Part shown: positions 1-7,416 of the stretch, one piece after another | Numbering within the stretch: position 1 is the first letter of the stretch | Layout of the letters: each line of letters begins with the position of its first letter | NCBI GenBank assembly: GCA_013824645.1 | Contig: PNOF01000025.1 | Location: forward strand, 1-32,274 | DNA: 32,274 nt | Direction: 5' to 3' | Source of the DNA: Syntrophus sp. (in: bacteria) | GTDB taxonomy: Bacteria; Desulfobacterota; Syntrophorhabdia; Syntrophorhabdales; Syntrophorhabdaceae | Made by a program: the position numbers and the translations under genes | Notes under the pieces: generated by a model | The model's input: the letters and a program-made list of their open reading frames with translations, nothing else | Database searches by the model: none | What the model was told of the DNA's origin: nothing

Positions 1-589
1 CGTAGATGATGACGATAAAGAAGGCGGCAACGAGGAGGCCCGGGAAGATACCGGCAAGGAAGAGCCTTCCGATTGACTGGTCGGTGATGATGCCGAAGAT
101 GATAAGAGTAACGCTGGGCGGAAGCAGGATACCCAGAGTACCCACCGATGCCACGATACCTGTTGAAAGTTTCTTCGCATAGCCGTAACGGTCCATTTCA
201 GGGACAGCGACAAGGGCAAAGGTTGCAGCCGTGGCAGGCGATGACCCGCAGATGGATTTAAAGACCGTGGCGCCCACGACCGTTGCCATTGCCAGTCCAC
301 CCGGGATGTGTCCGATAAACTTATGGGCCGCATCGAAGAGGCGTTTTGCAATGCCTGAGTTAAAAGCAATCTGCCCCATAAGGACGAAAAGAGGGATGAC
401 AGTAAAACTGTAGGTGTTGAGGACATCAAAAAAGTCTTTGGCGAGGAGATTCAGGGCCGCTGACCAGGAAATAAGATAACCGAAACCGAGAAAGCCGATG
501 ATGATCATGGCAAAGCCCAGCTCGATCCCCGTGAGGAAGAGAACAAGTATTATGCCGAGGCCTATTATTCCAACAGTGATCTCATTCAT
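1..589 (-). CDS. dctM: TRAP transporter large membrane subunit DctM (partial)
   Basis: The first 196 codons of the large, multi-pass permease subunit of a tripartite ATP-independent periplasmic transporter; the rest lies beyond the left edge. Translation from the ATG at 589-587 gives very hydrophobic helices with family motifs: IPLFVLMG near residue 65, CGSSPATAATF near 115 and GILLPPSV near 153. DctM carries the Na+-coupled transport path, fed by a periplasmic binding protein (DctP) that is not in the window. Its start overlaps the end of dctQ by 8 bp, so the two are coupled. The substrate cannot be deduced from this fragment. The family call is firm. Confidence 0.95.
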   Translation of the reverse strand, partial: MNEITVGIIGLGIILVLFLTGIELGFAMIIIGFLGFGYLISWSAALNLLAKDFFDVLNTYSFTVIPLFVLMGQIAFNSGIAKRLFDAAHKFIGHIPGGLAMATVVGATVFKSICGSSPATAATFALVAVPEMDRYGYAKKLSTGIVASVGTLGILLPPSVTLIIFGIITDQSIGRLFLAGIFPGLLVAAFFIVIIY

Positions 590-1070
590 AGGTGCCCCCG
601 AGTATCTTCTGGATATCGACGCACAGAACAAGACACTGCACGACACAGCACCCCGCTAAACCATAGGCAATGGGATAAAAGGGTAGTTGCCGGGTCAGGG
701 TAACTTCTCCGGAAGTATAAAGACTTGCTGCGTAAATGAAAAGGTTCCAGGCGATGAGGAGGAACATGGTGATACTCATGAGACGAGTTGTGATATTAAA
801 GGCAGCCTGCACACCCTTCGAGAATCTCTGGACAAAAAAGTCCACAAAAATATGTCCTCTCATAAATGAAGTGATGGGAATTGCAAACCCTATAATGACG
901 GCGCCGCCGAGACCGACAATTTCAAAGGTACCCACAATAGGTTTCTGGAATAAATTTCTTAGACATACATCGGCTACTGTCAGGAACATGATAAAGAGAA
1001 GGGCTATCCCTGAAAGCACCTGCATCCATTTGCTTAGCTTTTCGATGATGGTACCAAAGGCACTATCCAT
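582..1070 (-). CDS. dctQ: TRAP transporter small membrane subunit DctQ
   Basis: A 162-residue inner-membrane protein with four hydrophobic segments (roughly residues 13-33, 48-68, 90-112 and 130-155), the normal size and topology for the small TRAP subunit. It pairs with DctM, encoded just downstream with an 8-bp overlap. DctQ sequences diverge strongly, so identification rests on topology, the N-terminal 'MDSAFGTIIEKLSKWMQVLSG' type amphipathic start, and the partner. A purine-rich GGGGG stretch lies about 7 nt before the ATG. It is the first gene of its operon in this window, transcribed divergently from mobA. Confidence 0.88.
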   Translation of the reverse strand: MDSAFGTIIEKLSKWMQVLSGIALLFIMFLTVADVCLRNLFQKPIVGTFEIVGLGGAVIIGFAIPITSFMRGHIFVDFFVQRFSKGVQAAFNITTRLMSITMFLLIAWNLFIYAASLYTSGEVTLTRQLPFYPIAYGLAGCCVVQCLVLCVDIQKILGGTYE

Positions 1071-1104
1071 TACGACCCCCTAGCCTGTTTACATTATATT
1101 AAAC

Positions 1105-1141
1105 GAACGTTATTGCCCAGCAATTTATGCAGGTAACGTTC
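1105..1141. promoter_or_regulatory. Operator-like inverted repeat ahead of the TRAP operon
   Basis: GAACGTTA at 1105-1112 and TAACGTTC at 1134-1141 are exact inverted repeats, each holding the palindrome AACGTT, with centres 29 bp apart. A smaller TTGC/GCAA pair lies between them. They sit between dctQ and its likely promoter, which suits a repressor or looping site. AACGTT resembles the core of LacI-family operators, but no regulator gene is visible in the window. Confidence 0.4.
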
Positions 1142-1171
1142 TGTATAACTTTCCGCGATTAAATTTATGAT

Positions 1172-1201
1172 TATATTTTCATAGTCAAAAACCTTTGTCA
1201 A
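1172..1201 (-). promoter_or_regulatory. Candidate sigma-70 promoter for dctQM
   Basis: On the minus strand TTGACA (1201-1196) is followed 18 nt later by AATATA (1177-1172). A TATAAT at 1175-1170 overlaps this but would need a 20-nt spacer. Transcription would start near 1165, giving a leader of about 95 nt that contains the inverted repeat at 1105-1141. Confidence 0.45.
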
Positions 1202-1290
1202 GGGAATTATTTTACCCCCGGGCTTGCCTTTTTACAATGAACGTGATCTGCCGCTTTACTCCAGTAGTAAAAACATGATAAATTTCTCCA

Positions 1291-1866
1291 GTGAATATGA
1301 CATGCGCCATACTTGCCGGTGGGCAAAGCAAAAGGATGGGAAGGGATAAGGTTACTGTGGAAATCAATAGAAAAGCCCTTATAAATCTGGTATACGATAA
1401 GGCAAAAGAGGTCTTTCAAGATATTATTATTATATCAAACAATCACAAAACGATCCAGGGCATTGAAGCGCCTATCATGCGAGACATAATGCCCGCCAGG
1501 AGCCCTTCCGTCGGCATTGTCTCTGCGCTGGTGTATGCCAGCAACCCCTACGTGTTTGTCCTTGCCTGCGATATGCCATTTCTCTCCACAGACGCACTTA
1601 AATACATGGTTAACGAAGTGGCCGGTGAAGATATAATTATTCCGAGAACGAAGTGGGGTTTTGAGCCGCTCCACGCAATATATAACAGGTCCTGCATGGC
1701 GCCCCTTTTTCGACTTATTGAACAGAACAGGTTTAAAGTAACAGATTTGCTGCCCTTCGTAAAAACCAGAGAGCTGGGGGAAGCACCCTGTTTTTTCAAA
1801 GAAGGTACTTCTGTTTTTGCCAATATAAATACCGTTAATGATTTGGAAATGTTGGAGACTGCATGA
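1291..1866 (+). CDS. mobA: Molybdenum cofactor guanylyltransferase (MobA-type)
   Basis: A 191-residue nucleotidyltransferase that would transfer GMP from GTP to molybdopterin in the cytoplasm, making the guanine dinucleotide cofactor of many anaerobic oxidoreductases. The nucleotide-binding signature LAGGQSKRMGRDK lies at residues 8-20 and the metal-binding ACDMPF at about 92-97. The loop usually reading PGPLAG is here ARSPSVG. A GTG start at 1291 is used because an in-frame stop lies just upstream; the ATG at 1297 is the alternative and neither has a strong Shine-Dalgarno. The stop overlaps the rimI start by 4 bp. A related MobA-like cytidylyltransferase cannot be fully excluded. Confidence 0.85.
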   Translation: MNMTCAILAGGQSKRMGRDKVTVEINRKALINLVYDKAKEVFQDIIIISNNHKTIQGIEAPIMRDIMPARSPSVGIVSALVYASNPYVFVLACDMPFLSTDALKYMVNEVAGEDIIIPRTKWGFEPLHAIYNRSCMAPLFRLIEQNRFKVTDLLPFVKTRELGEAPCFFKEGTSVFANINTVNDLEMLETA

Positions 1867-2348
1867 CTCAAAGAAGCGCGGCCAAAAGAGCAACGTCCCA
1901 CCCCGATACAAAAGGAATTGTGCGGGACATGGGCGTGGATGATATAGACAAAATTATGGAGATAGAAAAAATATCATTTGTTGACTCCTGGTCGGAAAAA
2001 ATGTTTGAAGAAATTATCTTTTCCCCGATTTCCAGAGGATTTATTGTGGAACACGACAAGGAGCTCGTCGGCTACACGGTTTTTTATGCTGTTGATGTGG
2101 AGGCCCATATAATGAATCTTGCTGTGAATCCGGCAAAGAGAAAGCAGGGTTACGGCAGGCAGCTCCTGACACACGCGATAGCATTTCTCAAGGAAAACAA
2201 TATTTCCGAATGCTATTTAGAGGTGAGAGAACAAAACAGAGATGCACAGATGCTTTATAATGATTTTGGCTTTGAAGTGATAGGAAGAAGGAAAAGATAT
2301 TATGCGGAAACCGGCGAAGATGCGCTTGTGATGCAGCTATTACTCTAA
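1863..2348 (+). CDS. rimI: Ribosomal protein S18-alanine N-acetyltransferase
   Basis: A 161-residue GNAT-family acetyltransferase that uses acetyl-CoA to acetylate the N-terminus of ribosomal protein S18. The acetyl-CoA loop is visible as NLAVNPAKRKQGYG at 85-98, followed by EVREQN at 120-125, then a tyrosine-rich tail (LY..FGF..IGRRKRYY) and a final EDALVMQL, all typical of RimI. The first 22 residues are extra relative to most RimI proteins. An in-frame ATG at 1929 would give a 139-residue protein starting just before the conserved fold. The ATG at 1863 overlaps the mobA stop and suggests coupling, so it is kept. Confidence 0.87.
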   Translation: MTQRSAAKRATSHPDTKGIVRDMGVDDIDKIMEIEKISFVDSWSEKMFEEIIFSPISRGFIVEHDKELVGYTVFYAVDVEAHIMNLAVNPAKRKQGYGRQLLTHAIAFLKENNISECYLEVREQNRDAQMLYNDFGFEVIGRRKRYYAETGEDALVMQLLL

Positions 2349-2386
2349 CCATAAGGACCAGAAAGCAGGAAGGTGAGAATTGCCAC

Positions 2387-3145
2387 ATGGATGATATAGA
2401 AGCAAGGGTCGTTGACAATCGCAATATAGTTTCCAATTATTTTCTCCTGCGGCTTAAGTTGGCCAAACCGATGGGTATCGTAAGGCCTGGCCAGTTTGTC
2501 ATGCTGAAGGTGCCCGACAAGAACATTTTTTTGCGGAGGCCCTTCAGCATATTTGATTATGGCAGAGACATTGTTACAATTATGTACCGGGTTGTGGGAA
2601 AGGGCACAGAGGCCCTCTGTAAGGCGGGAAAAAATGAGAAAACCCTTGTCCTGGGCCCCCTTGGTAATGGTTTCACCATTACGAAAAGAGATGTCTGCGT
2701 TGTGATTACGGGGGGCATCGGCGTTGCCGGAGTCCACCTGCTCATAAAAACCCTCAAGCATGACGCCAGCATCTTCTATGGTTGTTCAAGTAAAGAAGAG
2801 CTTGCCGTTATTAAAGATATCATGGAACGCAACCCCGCCATCGCAACCCTTGATGGCTCTCGCGGGTTTCAGGGGGACGTGGTGACCTTGTTTCGGAATC
2901 AGATGAAGACGTTTAAGGGAAAGAACATAGAGATTTTCACCTGCGGCCCCGAAGGCATGGTGAAAAATATCAGGAAACAGATAGAGAAATGGAAAACACC
3001 ATGCCAGGTGCTTGTTGAAGAAAGAATGGCCTGCGGGTTTGGACTCTGCTTCGGGTGCGTTGTAAAAACCATTGATGAGAAGGAGCCCTACAAAAGGGCC
3101 TGCAAAGAAGGACCGGTGTTTGACCTATGGCAACTATCTCTTTAA
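2387..3145 (+). CDS. pyrK: Dihydroorotate dehydrogenase electron-transfer subunit
   Basis: A 252-residue FAD and [2Fe-2S] protein that passes electrons from PyrD to NAD+ in pyrimidine synthesis. The flavin-binding RPFSIFDY lies at 51-58, the NAD-domain glycine stretch ITGGIGVAG at 107-115, and the CGPEGM motif near 186. The iron-sulfur ligands are C216, C221, C224 and C239. Length and order (ferredoxin-reductase fold, then cluster) match PyrK. The gene overlaps pyrD by 19 bp, as expected for a tight complex. It belongs to the mobA-rimI-pyrK-pyrD-recJ run. Confidence 0.95.
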   Translation: MDDIEARVVDNRNIVSNYFLLRLKLAKPMGIVRPGQFVMLKVPDKNIFLRRPFSIFDYGRDIVTIMYRVVGKGTEALCKAGKNEKTLVLGPLGNGFTITKRDVCVVITGGIGVAGVHLLIKTLKHDASIFYGCSSKEELAVIKDIMERNPAIATLDGSRGFQGDVVTLFRNQMKTFKGKNIEIFTCGPEGMVKNIRKQIEKWKTPCQVLVEERMACGFGLCFGCVVKTIDEKEPYKRACKEGPVFDLWQLSL

Positions 3146-4029
3146 CGTTTTTCGGGAAAAGGTTAAAAAACCCCGTTATGAATGCCTCGGGGACCCTTGG
3201 TTACTCAAATGAGATTGAATCTCTCTGGGGAGTGGAGACGCTCGGCGCCTACGTGACAAAAGGCCTTTCGTTAAGACCCCACCACGGGAATCCAACCCCA
3301 AGGGTTTGGGATGAAAGAAGTGGCATGATAAACAGTATTGGCCTTCAGAATGTAGGGATAGAAAGGTTTTTTGACGAGCACTTTCCTTTCTTTCAGAAAA
3401 AAAGGACACCCGTCATTGTCAATTTTTTCGGTTTTACCGAGGAGGAATATTTAGACTGTGCGAGACGGATCAAGCCAGACAGGCTTATTGTAGCCCTCGA
3501 GATGAACCTCTCCTGTCCCAACATAAAGGCGGGCGGTATAAGCTTCGGCAAAGACCCGCAGACGGTTTACGAAATCGTGAAAAAGGTAAAGGGCATAACG
3601 CCGATACCGGTTCTTGCCAAATTAACGCCGGAGGTCAAAAACATTGTTGATATTGCCAGGGCTGCTTATGAGGCAGGAATAGACGGGCTGACCCTCATCA
3701 ACACAATGCCGGCGGCAATAGTCGACATAAAGAGAAAGAGGGTCCCCATCAAGGGAGGTTTTTCCGGGCCTGCCCTGAAACCAATAGCGCTTCGGGCAGT
3801 CTACGAATGTTCGAAGGCGGTGCCCGTTCCTATCATTGGTGTTGGCGGTATCATGGATGCAGACGACGCTGTCTCATTTCTTATGGCCGGTGCAAGTGCC
3901 GTTCAGGTTGGAAGCGCCACTTTTGTGGACCCCTACGCCATCCCGAAGATCATAGAGGGGATCGGCAGGTACGCCGATAAAAACGGCTGCCGTAATCTAC
4001 ATGAAATAATAGGGATAACCCATGAATAG
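3127..4029 (+). CDS. pyrD: Dihydroorotate dehydrogenase, class 1B catalytic subunit
   Basis: A 300-residue FMN enzyme oxidising dihydroorotate to orotate, the fourth step of UMP synthesis. The active-site loop NLSCPN lies at 127-132, with the catalytic cysteine C130 at the position known for class 1B enzymes, which use NAD+ through PyrK. Other family marks are NASGTLGY at 19-26 and the C-terminal phosphate-binding GVGGIMDADDA. It lies inside an operon, overlapping pyrK upstream by 19 bp and recJ downstream by 8 bp. Use of NAD+ rather than quinone fits an anaerobe. Confidence 0.96.
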   Translation: MATISLTFFGKRLKNPVMNASGTLGYSNEIESLWGVETLGAYVTKGLSLRPHHGNPTPRVWDERSGMINSIGLQNVGIERFFDEHFPFFQKKRTPVIVNFFGFTEEEYLDCARRIKPDRLIVALEMNLSCPNIKAGGISFGKDPQTVYEIVKKVKGITPIPVLAKLTPEVKNIVDIARAAYEAGIDGLTLINTMPAAIVDIKRKRVPIKGGFSGPALKPIALRAVYECSKAVPVPIIGVGGIMDADDAVSFLMAGASAVQVGSATFVDPYAIPKIIEGIGRYADKNGCRNLHEIIGITHE

Positions 4030-5734
4030 AGACAATCCTGGACAGAAAATGGGTACCCAGGGAACCCACAAAGACAGGGCAACGAGCCTTCGATCAATAG
4101 CAGAGGACCTTAACCTGCCTGACCTTATGGCCAGAATCCTTATGGCCCGGGGGATTGATAGCCCAGATGCCGCCAGAGCATTCTTGAGGCCCAGGCTTGA
4201 AGACCTTTCAGACCCGTTTTTAATTCCGGACATGGAAAAGGGGGTTAAGCGGATTATCGGGGCCGTGAAGAGAAAAGAGAAGATTTGTCTTTATGGTGAT
4301 TATGATGCCGATGGAGTTACATCCCTCGTGCTTATGGTCAATTTCCTGAAGCATTTTGACATAGAGCCCATAACATATATACCATCACGCCAGGAAGGAT
4401 ACGGACTGCACGCGGGCGCCATAGACCTTTTCCGTGAAAAAGGCGTAACACTTCTTGTGAGCCTTGATTGCGGCTCCTCCAACGTTGAAGAGGTGCGCTA
4501 CGCCAGCAAATATGGCATTGACACGGTGATCATAGACCATCATGAGATGGCCGACGAGGCACCACCGGCGCATGCCCTCATAAATCCGAAACGGAAAGAC
4601 TCCCGGTTCCCGACAAGAGATCTTGCGGCCTGTGGGGTCACCTTCTTTTTCCTGTTGGCGCTCCGCAGAATCATGCACAGCGATGGACTGCTTACCAGAG
4701 CAATAAACCTGAAGAAGGAACTCGACATCGTTACCATCGGAACCGTCGGTGATATGGTGCCCTTGATTGGTGACAACAGGATTATGGTAAAACACGGCAT
4801 GGAAATGATGAACAAAAAACCCAAGGCCTGGTTAAAGTCCATGTATAAGAGTAGGGCCATAACAAAAGAGGTCATCGACGAATTTACCCTCGGCTTCATT
4901 ATTGTCCCCAGGATTAACGCGGCAGGCAGAGTTTCACAACCCGAAAGGTCCCTCAATTTTCTTACCTCGGAAGACGAGTTTGTTGCCGCCGCCTGCCTGA
5001 AAGATCTCCAGGATGCCAACAAACATCGCCAAAGCATTGAAGAAAAAATACTGAGGGAAATTGTCAATGACCTCAAAAAAGGCCACCCCGATGATCGTAA
5101 TTCCATCGTTGTTTTTAACGAGAAGTGGCACGTTGGTGTCCTCGGTATTGTGGCGCAGAAGCTGGCAGAAATGTTCAAAAAGCCCGCCATTGTCATTACA
5201 AAGATCAATGGTATCTGGAAGGGTTCCGGAAGAGGAAGCGGCGGCATGGATCTCTTTGAAACTATCACCGCCCTTTCCCCGTTGCTTCTGAAATATGGTG
5301 GCCACAGGTATGCCTGCGGAATTTCCCTTGAGGAAGAAAACCTTGTCCGCTTTGCCGATGCCTTTGAGAAGAGCGTGAAAAGCAACGGAGTTATCGTTAA
5401 AAAGCTTGAAATTAATTGTGACTCAGGGGCAGATTTCGAAGAACTGACAACAGAGCTTATGGAGTATATAGGACAGTTATCGCCCTTCGGCATAGGGAAT
5501 CCAAGGCCCAATCTATCTTTAAATCCCGCGCAGATAGTGCACCTCAAGAACGGCCGCGTGAAGATTACCGATAGAAATAACCGGAACTGGCACGGCTATA
5601 TGTCTGTCGATAAATCAATCCCGCTGTCTGATAATATCCATATTATTGCGACCCCGGTACTCCGGGAAGAGATGGGCCGGCAATTCATCAATTTAAATAT
5701 TAAAGAAATAGCAGAAACACCTTTTAATCAATAA
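4022..5734 (+). CDS. recJ: Single-stranded-DNA exonuclease RecJ
   Basis: A 570-residue 5'-3' single-strand DNA exonuclease acting in RecFOR recombination and in repair. DHH-superfamily motifs are present in order: YGDYDADG at 91-98 (Mn2+ ligands), LDCG at 148-151 and DHH at 172-174. The DHHA1 motif appears as GGHRYACG near residue 435, with a cysteine where many RecJ proteins have alanine. A C-terminal OB-type region starts near 460. Length is normal. The first 20 or so residues are weakly conserved, so a slightly later start is possible; the ATG at 4022 overlaps the pyrD stop. Confidence 0.95.
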   Translation: MNRDNPGQKMGTQGTHKDRATSLRSIAEDLNLPDLMARILMARGIDSPDAARAFLRPRLEDLSDPFLIPDMEKGVKRIIGAVKRKEKICLYGDYDADGVTSLVLMVNFLKHFDIEPITYIPSRQEGYGLHAGAIDLFREKGVTLLVSLDCGSSNVEEVRYASKYGIDTVIIDHHEMADEAPPAHALINPKRKDSRFPTRDLAACGVTFFFLLALRRIMHSDGLLTRAINLKKELDIVTIGTVGDMVPLIGDNRIMVKHGMEMMNKKPKAWLKSMYKSRAITKEVIDEFTLGFIIVPRINAAGRVSQPERSLNFLTSEDEFVAAACLKDLQDANKHRQSIEEKILREIVNDLKKGHPDDRNSIVVFNEKWHVGVLGIVAQKLAEMFKKPAIVITKINGIWKGSGRGSGGMDLFETITALSPLLLKYGGHRYACGISLEEENLVRFADAFEKSVKSNGVIVKKLEINCDSGADFEELTTELMEYIGQLSPFGIGNPRPNLSLNPAQIVHLKNGRVKITDRNNRNWHGYMSVDKSIPLSDNIHIIATPVLREEMGRQFINLNIKEIAETPFNQ

Positions 5735-5758
5735 TCCGGCCCACTATAATAGAAATAT

Positions 5759-6718
5759 ATGAAAAGCATCCTCGAACTTCTTGAAAAGTGCCAACTTTGC
5801 CCCAGGCAATGTAGTGTAAACAGGCTGAAAGGTCAAAGGGGATATTGTGGCGTAGGCGAAAAAGTCATCATTGCTCATTATGGGACGCACCATGGTGAAG
5901 AACCGCCCATTTCCGGCGCCAGAGGTTCGGGCACAATCTTTTTTTCCTTCTGTAACCTCAGGTGTGTCTTCTGCCAGAACCACCAGATAAGCCACGGTGG
6001 AATCGGGCAGGATATCTCTACAGAAGAGTTGACGGAAATAATTTTAACCCTCCAGACCAGGGGATGTCACAATATCAATCTGGTAAGCCCCACACCTTAT
6101 GTGCCGCACATTGCGACGGCAATCAGGGAAGCAAGAAGTAAGGGCCTCACCATCCCTATTGTTTACAATACGAATGCATATGAATCTGTGGAAGCCTTGC
6201 AGATGCTTGCCGGCCTCATCGATATCTATCTTCCCGACTTTAAGTACTGGAGTCCGGTGATAGCCGAGAAGCTCTCTGGTATCCCCAAGGGGAAGCCATA
6301 CCCTGAATTCGCTAAAGATGCTCTTCTTGAAATGAAGCGGCAAGTGGGTGACCTCGTTATAGAGGACGGAATCGCAAAGAAGGGACTTCTCCTGCGGCAC
6401 CTGGTTCTTCCTAACGGGCTTGCAGGATCAAAAGAGATATTCAAATGGGTAGCGGGAAGCCTTGGTACGGGAACATTTATCAGCCTTATGTCCCAGTATT
6501 ATCCTACCCACGAAGCATATAGGTTTCCTTTATTGAAAAGAAGGATACGGCCGGAAGAATACAGCGCTGTTACAGAATACCTTGTTGGCGAAGGATTTGA
6601 AAACGTCTTTATCCAGGATATTGAGAGCGCACCACTTTTTGTACCCGATTTTGAGAACGATGAACCGTTTGCTGCGGATAAAAGCAAAGGGCATAGCGCA
6701 AAGGGCAAGAGACCGTAA
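5759..6718 (+). CDS. Radical SAM protein, PflA-like (COG1313 type)
   Basis: A 319-residue radical SAM enzyme. The SAM-cluster motif CxxxCxxC is CNLRCVFC, with C65, C69 and C72. A second cysteine set sits at the N-terminus (C11, C14, C18 and C30), as in the family annotated as uncharacterised pyruvate-formate-lyase-activating-like proteins. No glycyl-radical enzyme or other partner lies nearby, so the target is unknown. The last 14 or so residues (rich in K, G and S) come from a repetitive DNA stretch that continues past the stop. No Shine-Dalgarno precedes the ATG; a TATAAT lies 9 nt upstream. Confidence 0.85.
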   Translation: MKSILELLEKCQLCPRQCSVNRLKGQRGYCGVGEKVIIAHYGTHHGEEPPISGARGSGTIFFSFCNLRCVFCQNHQISHGGIGQDISTEELTEIILTLQTRGCHNINLVSPTPYVPHIATAIREARSKGLTIPIVYNTNAYESVEALQMLAGLIDIYLPDFKYWSPVIAEKLSGIPKGKPYPEFAKDALLEMKRQVGDLVIEDGIAKKGLLLRHLVLPNGLAGSKEIFKWVAGSLGTGTFISLMSQYYPTHEAYRFPLLKRRIRPEEYSAVTEYLVGEGFENVFIQDIESAPLFVPDFENDEPFAADKSKGHSAKGKRP

Positions 6719-6780
6719 ATCGCGAATCGTGAATCGGGAAGGGCTGAGAGAAAAGAGCAGAAAGCGCGAGATTTACGCTA
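6680..6780. repeat. Low-complexity mosaic repeat at the end of the radical SAM gene
   Basis: The sequence reads as short shuffled words: GCAAAGGGCA occurs twice within 6683-6707, and GAATCGTGAATCG is a short tandem. GTAAATCGCG at 6715-6724 is answered by the near-inverse CGCGAGATTTAC at 6765-6776. The block supplies the last codons of the upstream gene and most of the 90-bp spacer before the next gene. Its role is unknown; it could be a slippage-prone or dispersed repeat. Confidence 0.5.
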
Positions 6781-6808
6781 GGTGCTATGTGATAAAAAGG
6801 AGGAAAAG

Positions 6809-7294
6809 ATGGAACTAAAGACAATTAAAATCGACATTTCTGAAGGACTCAACATCATCATCGGACAGTCTCATTTTGTGAAAACCGTGGAAGACATGTA
6901 CGAAATCCTCGTAGGAGCATCACCGTCACTGAAATTCGGCATTGCATTTTCCGAAGCGAGCGGTCCCTGTCTTGTGCGCTACGAGGGTAACGATGAGGCC
7001 CTCACGAAACTCGCTTCAGAAACCTCCTTGGCGCTCTCCTGCGGCCATACATTTATCATATTCCTGAAAGACGGTTTCCCGATCAACGTCCTCAACGCCA
7101 TTAAGGCCTGCCAGGAGGTTTGCCACATCATCTGCGCAACAGCAAATCCCCTGCAGGTCATTGTTGCTGAAACCGAACAGGGCCGGGGCATCATGGGCGT
7201 AATTGATGGATCAAGGCCCAAGGGGATTGAAGAGGAGAAGGACAAAAAAGACCGGAAAGCGCTCCTCAGACAATTCGGGTACAAGCTGTCATAA
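6809..7294 (+). CDS. Adenosine-specific kinase family protein (COG1839)
   Basis: A 161-residue protein resembling the small 'adenosine specific kinase' family (PF04008), known mostly from archaea and some anaerobic bacteria. Conserved stretches include the N-terminal MELKTIKIDI, FGIAFSEASGPCLVRYEGND at about 49-68 and a glycine-rich RGIMGVIDGSRPKG near 132-145. It has no Walker or PfkB motif, and the biochemical role of the family is thinly documented. The ATG at 6809 has an excellent AAGGAGG Shine-Dalgarno ending 5 nt upstream, which decides against the longer reading from 6782. It stands alone between a repetitive spacer and the sigma-54 promoter of alaC. Confidence 0.85.
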   Translation: MELKTIKIDISEGLNIIIGQSHFVKTVEDMYEILVGASPSLKFGIAFSEASGPCLVRYEGNDEALTKLASETSLALSCGHTFIIFLKDGFPINVLNAIKACQEVCHIICATANPLQVIVAETEQGRGIMGVIDGSRPKGIEEEKDKKDRKALLRQFGYKLS

Positions 7295-7334
7295 GCAATA
7301 TCCGATAAAGGTATTCCTGGCCATCGGCAATCTT

Positions 7335-7349
7335 TGGCACGCTTTTTGC
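7335..7349 (+). promoter_or_regulatory. Sigma-54 (RpoN) promoter for alaC-hom
   Basis: TGGCAC at 7335-7340, five bases, then TTGC at 7346-7349: an essentially perfect -24/-12 element with exactly 10 nt between the invariant GG and GC. Transcription would start near 7361, giving a leader of about 56 nt before alaC. RpoN is encoded in the same window (16286-17671). No enhancer-binding site could be recognised; it may lie inside the upstream gene. Confidence 0.82.
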
Positions 7350-7416
7350 CACGGATCGCGGCTATCCCCACGTTTCTTATTGATTGTAAGAACGGTATTG
7401 TGGTATTTTTCAATAA

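Noticed and set aside
4540-5547. A 335-codon open frame antisense to recJ
   Set aside because: recJ on the plus strand has all DHH motifs; the antisense translation is rich in serine and leucine runs typical of shadow frames.
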